From an uncultured Pelagibacteraceae bacterium (GTDB lineage: Bacteria > Pseudomonadota > Alphaproteobacteria > Pelagibacterales > Pelagibacteraceae), in assembly GCA_902576335.1 (NCBI GenBank), contig CACGVC010000010.1:1-33443 (forward strand): a stretch of 33,443 nucleotides of DNA, in the 5' to 3' direction. Position 1 is the first letter of the stretch. Every line of letters starts with the position of its first letter. Positions 1 to 8,828 of the stretch are shown in pieces. Made by a program: the position numbers and the translations under genes. The notes beneath the pieces were generated by a model. That model was not told the DNA's origin and made no database searches. It saw only the letters and a list, made by a program, of their open reading frames with translations.

Positions 1-1671
1 GGATTAGGTGTTCTTTTATTTATAATCGCAACACTATGGTATATCTTTAGAAAATTAATTTGGATATTGGTTCCAATAAGTAGCTGCTTTTTCTCAGTAA
101 TAATAATGACAGGTTTACTCGGCTTGCTGGGATGGAAAGTAACAGTCATCTCCTCAAATTTTATTGCACTAATGTTAATTTTAACAATGGCTATGAATAT
201 CCATATGAGCACACGTTTTTTACAACTAAAAGAAAATTTTCCAGATAAGAATATATTAGATCTTTTGATTTTAACTACTGAGAAAATGTTTTGGCCAATT
301 TTATATACTGTAATGACCACAATTATCGCTTTCTTGTCTTTAATTTTTAGTGAAATAAAACCTATAATAGATTTCGGCTGGATGATGACAATGGGTTTAG
401 TGATCTCATTCTGTATTACATTTACGTTACTACCGACCCTTATTAATTTTGTTCCAAAAAAAAACGTTTCACTTATTAAATACGAAAAATCTAAAATTAC
501 ATCTTTCTTTTCAAAGCTTTCACAAGAATATCAAAAGTTAATTTTTATACTAACTGGAATTGTTATTTTATTCAGCATTATTGGCATCAGTCGTCTTGAA
601 GTTGAAAATAGTTTTATAAACTATTTCAGTAAAAAGACTGAAATTTATAAAGGTATGAAACTTATTGATGAAAAGTTAGGTGGTACCACACCGCTAGAAG
701 TAATTCTGAAATTCCCAGAAAATAAAACCGAGACTGACGATGATGAATTTGAAGATTGGGAAAATGAAAATAATGAGGAAGATGAAAAAAAATATTGGTT
801 CACAAAAAATAAAATTGATAAAATTGCATCAGTTCATAATTATTTAGATAGCCTACCAGAAATCGGTAAGGTTTTATCTTTTTCTTCAATTATTGATGTC
901 GCAACTTTGCTTAATAATAATAAACCATTAGGAACTTTAGAAATGGGAGTTCTTTATTCAAAAATTCCTGAAAATATTAGAACTGAAATTGTTGATCCCT
1001 ATATTTCTATAAAAGATAATGAAGCTAGGATAAATCTCAGAATTATAGACTCTAAAAAAGACTTAAGAAGAAATGATTTAATAAACAAAATAAATTATGA
1101 CTTACAAAATAAATTGGGACTTGAAAAAAAAGAATTTAAACTTGCTGGAGTTTTAATTTTATTTAACAATTTACTTCAAAGTTTGTTTAAATCACAAATT
1201 TTGACTCTCGGATTTGTTATGATTGGTATATTTGGAATGTTTCTAATTCTTTTTAAAAATATAAAACTTTCATTAATTGGTGTGGTTCCAAATTTTATAG
1301 CAGCCTTTTTTATCTTGGGAATTATTGGCCTACTTGGTATTCCTTTAGATATGATGACAATTACAATAGCAGCTATAACTATAGGTATAGCTGTTGATAA
1401 CAGTATTCATTATATTTATCGTTTTAGAGAAGAATATAATAATCTTAATAATTATAACGAAACAGTTAAAGTTTGTCATTCAACAGTCGGTAAGGCAATT
1501 TTAAATACATCAATCACTATCGTTTTTGGTTTTTCAATTTTAATTTTATCTAATTTTATTCCTACAATTTATTTTGGTATTTTTACAGGAATTGCGATGT
1601 TACTTGCGATGATATCTGTTTTAACCCTTTTGCCATCCTTGATCTTATTGATTAAACCTTTTGAAAAATAA
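1..1671 (+). CDS. MMPL/RND-family membrane exporter, 5' end cut off by the window
   Basis: The frame is open from base 1, so the N-terminal part (probably a few hundred residues) lies outside the window. The visible part has a cluster of hydrophobic helices (about bases 1-450), a long hydrophilic loop (about 600-1150) with a very acidic stretch near 730-790, then a second helix cluster (about 1190-1665). The second cluster contains GIAVDNSIHYIYRFREE, typical of MMPL/RND 'predicted exporter' proteins of the sterol-sensing-domain-like type. Family members are inner-membrane, proton-driven exporters of lipids or other hydrophobic molecules; the substrate here is unknown. cvpA starts 9 bases downstream, so co-transcription is likely. 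Family assignment is firm; substrate is not inferable. Confidence 0.85.
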   Translation, partial: GLGVLLFIIATLWYIFRKLIWILVPISSCFFSVIIMTGLLGLLGWKVTVISSNFIALMLILTMAMNIHMSTRFLQLKENFPDKNILDLLILTTEKMFWPILYTVMTTIIAFLSLIFSEIKPIIDFGWMMTMGLVISFCITFTLLPTLINFVPKKNVSLIKYEKSKITSFFSKLSQEYQKLIFILTGIVILFSIIGISRLEVENSFINYFSKKTEIYKGMKLIDEKLGGTTPLEVILKFPENKTETDDDEFEDWENENNEEDEKKYWFTKNKIDKIASVHNYLDSLPEIGKVLSFSSIIDVATLLNNNKPLGTLEMGVLYSKIPENIRTEIVDPYISIKDNEARINLRIIDSKKDLRRNDLINKINYDLQNKLGLEKKEFKLAGVLILFNNLLQSLFKSQILTLGFVMIGIFGMFLILFKNIKLSLIGVVPNFIAAFFILGIIGLLGIPLDMMTITIAAITIGIAVDNSIHYIYRFREEYNNLNNYNETVKVCHSTVGKAILNTSITIVFGFSILILSNFIPTIYFGIFTGIAMLLAMISVLTLLPSLILLIKPFEK

Positions 1672-1680
1672 AAATTTAAA

Positions 1681-2223
1681 ATGGAAGTTTTAAAAGAGTT
1701 TTATAATTCAATATCAATTTTAGATTTGGTTTACTTAATAATAACAATATTATCCTTAATCAAATGCTACATAAAAGGTTTCGTATTAAGTCTACTGACT
1801 ATGGCCAAATGGTTATTAGCATACGTCTTAACTTTAATTATTTTTCCAAGAGTTAAACCCTATGTTAAAAATATTATAGATAATGAATATATTTTGGATA
1901 TTGTGCTAGGTATAAGTATATTTATAATAATAATTTTTTTTATCCTATTGATTAACAAAGGAATTAGTAAAGCTGTAAAGTATACTGGACTTGGGAATTT
2001 AGATAAGATGTTTGGCTTTTTTTTTGGATTCGTAAGATCATATATAATCGCTGTTTGTATATTTTCTGCAGCACATATTGTTTATAATCACGATAAATGG
2101 CCCATAAATCATAATAAATCATACATCTTTCCATATTTGAAAAAAGGTAGTAATTATTTATTAAAAGAATTTCCAGATGAAAAAACTTATCAAAACTCTA
2201 AAGAAAAAATTAAGGAACTTTAA
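1681..2223 (+). CDS. cvpA: CvpA family membrane protein
   Basis: A 180-residue protein with about four hydrophobic helices in its first 130 residues and a short hydrophilic C-terminus, the usual build of CvpA ('colicin V production') proteins. Placement directly before purF is the classic cvpA-purF arrangement of proteobacteria and strongly supports the call. CvpA is an inner-membrane protein linked genetically to colicin V secretion and envelope stress tolerance; its molecular role is not settled. The end of cvpA overlaps the start of purF by 47 bases in another frame, which suggests translational coupling. The ATG lies 9 bases after the stop of the preceding exporter gene. Confidence 0.85.
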   Translation: MEVLKEFYNSISILDLVYLIITILSLIKCYIKGFVLSLLTMAKWLLAYVLTLIIFPRVKPYVKNIIDNEYILDIVLGISIFIIIIFFILLINKGISKAVKYTGLGNLDKMFGFFFGFVRSYIIAVCIFSAAHIVYNHDKWPINHNKSYIFPYLKKGSNYLLKEFPDEKTYQNSKEKIKEL

Positions 2224-3658
2224 TCCAAAGCTTAAAGAAGAATGTGGAGTGTTTGGTATAAGTGATAACAAAGACGCTTCAGCTCTAACTGCCTTAGGCT
2301 TGCATGCACTTCAACATAGGGGTCAAGAAGGTTGTGGAATAGTAACATTTGACGGATCACATTATTTTTCAGAAAAAAGATTTGGTCTAGTGGGAGATAA
2401 CTTTAATAAAGAAAAGATATTAAATAGATTGAAAGGAAATTATGCGATTGGCCATAATAGATATAGTACCACTGGTGAAAATACTTTAAGAAATATACAG
2501 CCTTTTTTTGCTGATACTAATGCAGGTGGTATAGGTGTTGCTCACAACGGCAATCTGACAAACTCAATTTCATTAAGAAAAAAATTAGTCGATGAGGGTG
2601 CTATTTTTTATACAACCTCAGACACTGAAACAATTGTTCAATTAATAGCTAGGTCAAAAAGAAAAAAAACTATCGATAAAATTGTAGATGCGATATTTCA
2701 AATCCAAGGGGGTTACTCTTTGGTCATGTTGACACAAACTTCATTGATAGGTGTTAGGGATCCATACGGAATAAGGCCACTTATAATTGGTAAACTGAAT
2801 AATAGTTATGTACTTTCATCAGAAACTTGCGCTTTAGATATAATTGGTGCAAAATTTGTAAGAGAAGTTGACAATGGAGAAATCGTTTTAATAGAAAATA
2901 ATAAGATTCAGAGTATTAAACCTTTTCCTCCTAGAAAAATAAGACCATGTGTTTTTGAATATATTTACTTTTCGAGACCTGATAGTATTTTAAATGGTAA
3001 GAGTGCTTACGAATATCGAAAAAATCTTGGTAAAGAGTTAGCCAAAGAAAGTAATTTAAAAGCAGATATAGTTGTTCCAGTACCAGATTCTGGTAATGCT
3101 GCAGCTCTAGGTTTTGCTCAGTATCTTGGTGTCAACTTTGAATTAGGACTCACAAGAAATCATTATGTTGGTAGAACTTTCATAGAACCAATTCAAAAGA
3201 TAAGAAGTTTAGGTGTAAAATTAAAACTAAATGCCAACCAATCAACTATCAAAAATAAAAAGATAATTCTCGTAGATGACTCTTTAGTCAGAGGAACCAC
3301 TTCTCATAAGATAATAAAAATGCTCTATGACGCGGGTGCAAAAGAAGTTCATATGAAAATTGCTTGTCCTGAAATAAAGTTTCCAGATTTTTATGGAGTC
3401 GATACGCCTACAAAGAAAGAATTACTCGCAGCAAACAAGACTAATGATGAAATTTGTAAATATATTGGTGCTAAAACCTTAACTTTTTTATCAATTGATG
3501 GACTATATAGAGCTATAGGTTTTGATAAAAGGAATGGTAGTTATCCTCAATTGACAGACCATTATTTTACTGGTGATTATCCAGTCAAACCAGTTGATGA
3601 ACTTGGAGATAATAAGATTACACAACTTTCATTGCTAAGTTCAGCATCGAATAATTAA
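2177..3658 (+). CDS. purF: Amidophosphoribosyltransferase (first step of purine synthesis)
   Basis: PurF converts PRPP and glutamine to 5-phosphoribosylamine, the committed step of de novo purine synthesis, in the cytosol. The N-terminal Ntn glutaminase domain has its nucleophile at Cys23 (EECGVFG), with GHNRYSTTG at 92-100 and AHNGNLTN near 122. The phosphoribosyltransferase domain has the PRPP loop ILVDDSLVRGTT at 364-375. Cys23 implies a 22-residue propeptide that is removed. The start is fixed by elimination: no other ATG, GTG or TTG lies between 2177 and the Cys codon, so the gene must overlap cvpA by 47 bases. Of the four Fe-S ligands known in Bacillus PurF only Cys258 is kept; the position in PDFYG and the C-terminal CxxC pair are lost, so it is probably cluster-free. 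Length 493 is normal. Confidence 0.96.
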   Translation: MKKLIKTLKKKLRNFNPKLKEECGVFGISDNKDASALTALGLHALQHRGQEGCGIVTFDGSHYFSEKRFGLVGDNFNKEKILNRLKGNYAIGHNRYSTTGENTLRNIQPFFADTNAGGIGVAHNGNLTNSISLRKKLVDEGAIFYTTSDTETIVQLIARSKRKKTIDKIVDAIFQIQGGYSLVMLTQTSLIGVRDPYGIRPLIIGKLNNSYVLSSETCALDIIGAKFVREVDNGEIVLIENNKIQSIKPFPPRKIRPCVFEYIYFSRPDSILNGKSAYEYRKNLGKELAKESNLKADIVVPVPDSGNAAALGFAQYLGVNFELGLTRNHYVGRTFIEPIQKIRSLGVKLKLNANQSTIKNKKIILVDDSLVRGTTSHKIIKMLYDAGAKEVHMKIACPEIKFPDFYGVDTPTKKELLAANKTNDEICKYIGAKTLTFLSIDGLYRAIGFDKRNGSYPQLTDHYFTGDYPVKPVDELGDNKITQLSLLSSASNN

Positions 3659-3661
3659 TTT

Positions 3662-4219
3662 ATGAAAAAAGTTAGTTTTACAGAAATGAAAAATGGGACA
3701 AAAGATGATTATCTTTTTTTAGATAGACATGAAAAAAATTTTGCTAGTAAAACGGCGGATAGAATATTAAAGTTTATGTCAGGTTTAACTGAGACACTAG
3801 AAGGTTACCAAATTTCAAGGTTAGAACATTCGCTTCAAAGTGCAACTAGAGCATATAAGAATGGGGAGAGTGAAGAAATGGTTGTAGCTGCTTTATTACA
3901 TGATATTGGAGATGAACTTGCTCCAATGAATCACTCTGAATATGCTGCTGCAATATTGAAACCATATGTATCAGAAAAAACACATTGGATAGTTGAAAAA
4001 CATGGAGAATTCCAAATGTTTTATTATGCTCATCAATTAGGTGGAGATAAAAATAAAAGAGATAAATACAAGGGACATAAATACTACCAAGCAACTATAG
4101 ACTTTTGTGAAAAATACGATCAAAATTCATTTGACCCCAATTATAAATCTCTTCCACTTGATTTTTTTAAACCAATGGTTAAAAAAATTTTTTCGAGAAA
4201 ACCATATTCATTAATCTAA
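3662..4219 (+). CDS. HD-domain protein with a possible dinuclear metal site
   Basis: A 185-residue soluble protein with the HD signature ALLHDIGDE (His80, Asp81). Further candidate ligands are His56 (LEHSLQ), His91, His114 (EKHGEF) and Asp153. The H...HD...H...H...D order is the pattern of dinuclear-metal HD proteins, which include phosphohydrolases and also the oxygenases PhnZ and myo-inositol oxygenase. The Lys that follows the fourth His by four residues in PhnZ, as I recall that enzyme, is Gln118 here, so PhnZ activity should not be assumed. The gene starts 3 bases after purF and 24 bases separate it from gshA. A nucleotide-phosphatase or small-molecule oxygenase role are both possible; the substrate is unknown. 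Confidence 0.75.
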   Translation: MKKVSFTEMKNGTKDDYLFLDRHEKNFASKTADRILKFMSGLTETLEGYQISRLEHSLQSATRAYKNGESEEMVVAALLHDIGDELAPMNHSEYAAAILKPYVSEKTHWIVEKHGEFQMFYYAHQLGGDKNKRDKYKGHKYYQATIDFCEKYDQNSFDPNYKSLPLDFFKPMVKKIFSRKPYSLI

Positions 4220-4243
4220 AATAAAATATTAATTGAAATTTAC

Positions 4244-5539
4244 ATGATTAATACAAAAGATGAGATAATTAATTATTTCAAGTCAGGTTTTCAAAAATCC
4301 AAAAATTTTAAAATTGGAATTGAACATGAAAAATTTTTATTTGATGATAAAACTAATAAAAGATTAGATTATCTAAAAATAAAAGAAATGTTTTCAGCTC
4401 TTATTGAATTTGGCTGGAACCCAATTGTTGAGCAAGATAACATCATAGGTCTTAATAAAGGTGGAAAAAATATCACTTTAGAACCAGGTAATCAAATAGA
4501 GCTATCTGGTGATAAGCTTAACAACATTCATGAAGGTTGTGCTGAATCACAGGATTATTTATTTGAATTAAGACAAGTTACAAAAAAACTTGGAATTAAT
4601 ATTGTCAGTGCTGGGTTCGATCCAATCTCGAAACTTAAAGAAATTCCAAATAATCCAAAGCAAAGGTATAAATTGATGACAAAGGATATGCCTTTGGGAG
4701 GTAGCTTAAGTTTGGATATGATGTACAGAACTTGTGGGACTCAGATAAATTTAGATTACAGTTCAGAGAAAGATTTTATTAAAAAATTTAAAATTGTTAA
4801 TTCAATAGTCCCAATCTCAATAGCATTATTTGCTAATTCTTCTATAGTCGAAAAAAAACAAACAAGATACTTATCTTATCGCTCTAAAGTTTGGCAAAAT
4901 ACCTCGAGAGGAGGATTGCCGAAAATATTTTTCGATGACTTAGATTTTGAGAAATATGCTGATTTCATAATCAACTTTCCAATTTTATTTATTCAGGATG
5001 GATTAAAATATATTTCTGGCAAAAAATATAAATTTAGTAATTTTATGAATGGAGAAATAAAGGAGATTAATAACAGACTTCCCTCTCAGAAGGATTTGTC
5101 TAATCATTTAAGCACAATATTTACAGAAAATAGATTAAAAAAATATATAGAAGTAAGGTCTATGGATACTTGTGGATGGGATTGCTTGTGTTCAGGTCCA
5201 GCCTTTTTTGTTGGCATACTTTACGGAAATCTGAATGAAGTTTATGAATTAGTCTCTAAATGGGATAAAGATAAAATCATTAATGCATATTTAGAAGCAC
5301 CTCATAAAGGTTTCAATACTCAATTAATGGGTAAAGATCTTTTTTATTGGTCATCAACTTTATTAGACTTATCAAGAAAAGGACTCGAAAAAAGGGACAT
5401 TCTTAACAAAGGCGGAAGAAATGAAGTTATATTCTTAAGCCATTTAAAAAAAATCATTAATAATAGAACAACAAATGCTGATCATATGATAAGTAAATTT
5501 TCTAAAAATGAAGATTTAAAAGAATTATATGACAAATAA
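4244..5539 (+). CDS. gshA: Glutamate-cysteine ligase, plant/alphaproteobacterial type
   Basis: Catalyses ATP-dependent joining of glutamate (gamma-carboxyl) and cysteine, the first step of glutathione synthesis. Recognisable blocks are GIEHEKFLF at 25-33, LEPGNQIELSG at 79-89, RTCGTQINLDY at 162-172 and EVRSMDTCGWD near 302-312, all typical of the GCS2 class shared by plants and alphaproteobacteria. The 431-residue length is close to that class. The next gene, gshB, begins inside its last codons (overlap of 11 bases), so the two glutathione enzymes are probably translationally coupled. No signal peptide or membrane segment is present, fitting a cytosolic enzyme. The family call is secure from these motifs and the partner gene. 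Confidence 0.95.
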   Translation: MINTKDEIINYFKSGFQKSKNFKIGIEHEKFLFDDKTNKRLDYLKIKEMFSALIEFGWNPIVEQDNIIGLNKGGKNITLEPGNQIELSGDKLNNIHEGCAESQDYLFELRQVTKKLGINIVSAGFDPISKLKEIPNNPKQRYKLMTKDMPLGGSLSLDMMYRTCGTQINLDYSSEKDFIKKFKIVNSIVPISIALFANSSIVEKKQTRYLSYRSKVWQNTSRGGLPKIFFDDLDFEKYADFIINFPILFIQDGLKYISGKKYKFSNFMNGEIKEINNRLPSQKDLSNHLSTIFTENRLKKYIEVRSMDTCGWDCLCSGPAFFVGILYGNLNEVYELVSKWDKDKIINAYLEAPHKGFNTQLMGKDLFYWSSTLLDLSRKGLEKRDILNKGGRNEVIFLSHLKKIINNRTTNADHMISKFSKNEDLKELYDK

Positions 5540-6455
5540 AATAGTTGCTATTCAGGGAAACCATCCAAAAAATCTCAACCCTCTAACAGATACAACAATA
5601 TTTTTAGCAAGTGAGATACAAAGAAAAAACTATGAAATTTTCTATTATGAGCCAAAAAATTTATCAATAATAAACTCAAAAGTTATGGCAAATGGTTTTT
5701 TTATTAAATTTGAATACAAAAAAAAAAGTTTTTTTAAAATCTTAAAAAGCAAAAAGTTGAATCTTTCTAATTGTAGGTTTATTTTAATCAGGCAAGACCC
5801 CCCTTTCAACCTAGAATACATTTCATCAACTTTCATTTTAGATAAAATTAAGAATGATGTTAAAATTATTAATGATCCAACTTCAATTAGAAATATTTCT
5901 GAAAAACTTTATTCTACTAATTTTCAAAAGTTCATGCCAAAAACAATATTTACTCAGGATATTCATGAAATTAAAAGTTTTTTTAATAAAAATAAGGAAA
6001 TTGTTATAAAACCAATCCATAGTTTTGGTGGCAACGATATTCATCTTATCAAAATTTTTAGATCTAAATTTATAAATAAATTTATAAAAAAACACAGATA
6101 TATCATGTGCCAAAAATTTTTACCAAAGATTAAAAATGGTGATAAAAGAGTATTTATAATTAATGGCAAGGTATGTGGAGCTATATCTAGAGTTCCTAAA
6201 AAAGGCTCTTTTTTGAGTAATATGAGTAAAGGCGCTAAGCCAGTGAATATAAATTTAACAAGAAATGAAAAGAAAATATCAAATATTGTTGGAAAAGATT
6301 TAAAAAAAAAGAATATTTTTTTTGCTGGAATCGACTTTATTGATCAAAAGCTTAACGGTGATATCAATATTACCTCTCCAACTGGGTTAAAAACTTATTA
6401 TGATCTTTCAAAAATTAATCTTGCTAAAACTTTTTGGAAAGAACTTAAAGCGTGA
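5529..6455 (+). CDS. gshB: Glutathione synthase (ATP-grasp)
   Basis: Adds glycine to gamma-glutamylcysteine with ATP to give glutathione. The protein (308 residues) follows the GshB order: N-terminal Rossmann-like domain, RQDPPFNLEYISST at 89-102, INDPTSIRNISEKL near 114-127, ATP-binding IVIKPIHSFGGND at 158-170, and the C-terminal DINITSPTG (278-286), equivalent to the EINVTSPTG signature of bacterial GshB. The sequence is Lys- and Asn-rich and somewhat divergent, as expected for an AT-rich genome. It overlaps gshA by 11 bases upstream, and its TGA stop shares bases with the GTG start of the DMT permease downstream, making a tight three-gene unit. Confidence 0.93.
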   Translation: MTNKIVAIQGNHPKNLNPLTDTTIFLASEIQRKNYEIFYYEPKNLSIINSKVMANGFFIKFEYKKKSFFKILKSKKLNLSNCRFILIRQDPPFNLEYISSTFILDKIKNDVKIINDPTSIRNISEKLYSTNFQKFMPKTIFTQDIHEIKSFFNKNKEIVIKPIHSFGGNDIHLIKIFRSKFINKFIKKHRYIMCQKFLPKIKNGDKRVFIINGKVCGAISRVPKKGSFLSNMSKGAKPVNINLTRNEKKISNIVGKDLKKKNIFFAGIDFIDQKLNGDINITSPTGLKTYYDLSKINLAKTFWKELKA

Positions 6456-7312
6456 AAAATTTAACTGACCAGCAAAAAGGCTCTTTGCTTGCTTTTTTGG
6501 CGGTAATGTTTATTACACCAGATTCATTATTTATAAGACTTTCAAATCTTGATACTTGGGGCCTAGTTTTTTATCGAGGTATCATACCTTTTTTAACCGT
6601 TTTTTTTGGTATGTTGTTAATTTACAAATTAAATTTTTTTAAGATTCTTTTTAACTCTGGTTTTCACGGAATAATTTATATCGCAACTTTTAGTATAACG
6701 AATATTACTTTCGTTGTTTCAATTCAAAATACGAATGTTGCAAACACTCTTGTAATGATCGCTACTGCACCAATGTTATCTGCAATTCTTGGTGCTATTT
6801 TTTTAAAAGAGCCGCCTGATCGCAAAACATTTATTTCTATAATAATAACTTTTATTGCAATAGTTTATATTTTTTTCGACTCTATAAAGATTGGAAATTT
6901 TTATGGAGATATTTTAGGTTTTGTAACTGCTCTTGGTTTGGCTGTAGGTGCCATAACTATTAGGTCAGCTAAAACCAAAAACTTAGTACCTGCAGCTGTA
7001 GTGGGTAAATTATTTGTTGCTTCTTTTGCCTTGTTTTTTATTGAGAGTTTTACACTTATAGATAAAGATTTATTTATTGTTCCCCTGATGTGTATTTTGT
7101 GTGTTGCAATACCATTTGTACTGGTGACTATAGCCCCAAGATTTATACCTGCAGCTGAAGTTAATCTTTTTTTTCTACTGGAGACTATTATTGGCCCTGT
7201 TTGGGTCTGGGTTATTATTAATGAGCAACCTAGCGTAGAAACACTCCATGGTGGAGCAATTATAATTACTACCATTGCAATACATTCATTTTTAAAATTA
7301 AGAAAAAATTAA
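6452..7312 (+). CDS. EamA/DMT-family permease coupled to gshAB
   Basis: A 286-residue hydrophobic protein with about ten helices in two similar halves, the normal EamA (drug/metabolite transporter) layout; conserved spots include LDTWGLVFYRG near the N-terminus and PAAEVNLFFLLETIIGPVW in the second half. The start is the GTG at 6452, which overlaps the gshB stop in a GTGA arrangement; no ATG lies close by and the hydrophobic first helix follows at once. DMT permeases move amino acids, nucleosides and related metabolites, many outward. Coupling to glutathione synthesis suggests a thiol, gamma-glutamyl peptide or precursor as substrate, but that is inference only. Confidence 0.88.
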   Translation: MKNLTDQQKGSLLAFLAVMFITPDSLFIRLSNLDTWGLVFYRGIIPFLTVFFGMLLIYKLNFFKILFNSGFHGIIYIATFSITNITFVVSIQNTNVANTLVMIATAPMLSAILGAIFLKEPPDRKTFISIIITFIAIVYIFFDSIKIGNFYGDILGFVTALGLAVGAITIRSAKTKNLVPAAVVGKLFVASFALFFIESFTLIDKDLFIVPLMCILCVAIPFVLVTIAPRFIPAAEVNLFFLLETIIGPVWVWVIINEQPSVETLHGGAIIITTIAIHSFLKLRKN

Positions 7313-7314
7313 AC

Positions 7315-7343
7315 TTGTCACAATTAAGACTTGATTTAATAAT
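7315..7343 (+). promoter_or_regulatory. Candidate sigma-70 promoter for the MFS permease
   Basis: TTGTCA at 7315-7320 and AATAAT at 7338-7343 each match the sigma-70 consensus at five of six bases and are separated by 17 bases. The MFS start codon follows 25 bases after the -10 box. The site lies in the 56-base gap after the gshAB-permease unit. AT-rich DNA yields such matches by chance, so this remains a prediction. Confidence 0.4.
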
Positions 7344-7368
7344 ACATCGCGAATAGTTACAGCTTCTT

Positions 7369-8724
7369 ATGAACAAAGTTTTAAAAAATTCTTGGGCATT
7401 ATTTTTGGGTATGGGATGTATTATGATGGCCTACGGTTTTCAAGGTTCTCTTTTAGGAGTAAGAGCAGTTCAAGAGGAATTTAGTTTGACCTCAACTGGT
7501 TTCATGATGTCGGGGTATTTTGTTGGATATTTTATAGGTGCAGCAACTATTCCCAATATTATATCAAGAGTCGGGCATATAAGAGTTTTTGCTGCATTTG
7601 CATCATTATCATCTTTGGTCATTTTAATGCACTCGATAATTGTCAGTCCTTTGGTATGGTTTTTTTTAAGAGTTCTTACCGGGATAAGTATGGTTTGTAT
7701 CTACACTGTTGCTGAAAGCTGGCTTAACGATAGATCAAGTAATAAAAATAGAGGAAGTGTTTTGTCAATCTACATGGTCATATTGTATGGGACGATGGGA
7801 ATCGGGATGTTTTTACTAAACTTTAGTAGTCCTCTAAATTTTGAACCCTTTATTCTAGTTTCTGTAATTACATCAATTGCGTTAATTCCTATTTTGCTGA
7901 CTAAAAAAAAACCACCAACATTTAAAAGAATTAAAATTATGACACTCAAAGATCTGTATGAATCATCTCCTTTTGGAATGGTGAGCTCCTTTTTTTACGG
8001 AACAATACAAGCTGCACTTTTTACCCTATTAGCTGTGTACGCAACCTCTATGAATTTTACGATATTAGAAATTTCAATTGTAACTTTTCTGTTGGCTATA
8101 TCTGGGGCTATTTCTCAATTTCCAGTAGGAAAAATATCAGATATGTATGATCGACGAAAAGTAATAGTTTTTGCTAGTTTTGGTGCGGCAGCTTTTGCAA
8201 TTATAACAATTTTAGTTACTAGACAGATGTATTTACCAGGCGGACTAGCAACAAGTAAAACCTGGTTCTATATTTTTTTGGTTCTTTTTTCATTTTGTAG
8301 TTTGCCGATGTTTTCTTTAATCTTAGCACACACTAATGATTTCATTCCAAAAGAAAAATTTGTAGCTGCTGGTGCGGGTCTCCAGTTTGTATTTGGTTTG
8401 GGTGCGATGAGTGGTCCATTTTTATGTTCAATATTCATGGATTTGGTTGGTCCAAATGGATTTTTTGTTTTTTTATTTTTTTTTCACTCTGTAATTGGTT
8501 TTTTTGGTATGCACAGAATGAAAGTAAGAAAAACTGTTGAAAATCCCGACTCTCAGTTTGTAGCGATGCCCCAAACAATTACTCCAGCAGGTATTGAGCT
8601 AAATCCATCAACAGAACACATTGAAGAGCCTTATTCTGATAAGGTTAAGGAAATACTTGAGAGAAAAGGTGTAAAATATAAAAAAGAGGATGAACAGGTC
8701 AAAACAGACTATCAGACCAATTAA
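7369..8724 (+). CDS. MFS permease with a charged C-terminal tail
   Basis: A 451-residue protein with twelve predicted helices over about the first 390 residues and a hydrophilic tail of about 55 residues rich in Glu and Lys. FLRVLTGISMVCIYTVAESW in the fourth helix region and GKISDMYDRRK in the loop between later helices (the second-half version of the MFS loop motif) place it in the major facilitator superfamily, closest in feel to YcaD-like sugar or metabolite permeases. The substrate cannot be told from sequence. It stands alone behind its own candidate promoter. The cytosolic tail is longer than in minimal MFS proteins and might be regulatory. Confidence 0.87.
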   Translation: MNKVLKNSWALFLGMGCIMMAYGFQGSLLGVRAVQEEFSLTSTGFMMSGYFVGYFIGAATIPNIISRVGHIRVFAAFASLSSLVILMHSIIVSPLVWFFLRVLTGISMVCIYTVAESWLNDRSSNKNRGSVLSIYMVILYGTMGIGMFLLNFSSPLNFEPFILVSVITSIALIPILLTKKKPPTFKRIKIMTLKDLYESSPFGMVSSFFYGTIQAALFTLLAVYATSMNFTILEISIVTFLLAISGAISQFPVGKISDMYDRRKVIVFASFGAAAFAIITILVTRQMYLPGGLATSKTWFYIFLVLFSFCSLPMFSLILAHTNDFIPKEKFVAAGAGLQFVFGLGAMSGPFLCSIFMDLVGPNGFFVFLFFFHSVIGFFGMHRMKVRKTVENPDSQFVAMPQTITPAGIELNPSTEHIEEPYSDKVKEILERKGVKYKKEDEQVKTDYQTN

Positions 8725-8828
8725 TTATCCCTTTCAGGTTGTAACTTTAAAAGCCTAATTTAAATAATATTTTTAAAAATTTTCTATTGAATAATAATTA
8801 TTTCTCTAGTGAAATAATGTTTTTATAA

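Noticed and set aside
6901..7275. 124-codon open frame on the minus strand opposite the gshAB-linked permease
   Set aside because: It is an antisense shadow of a clear EamA gene; low-complexity composition and no ribosome site.
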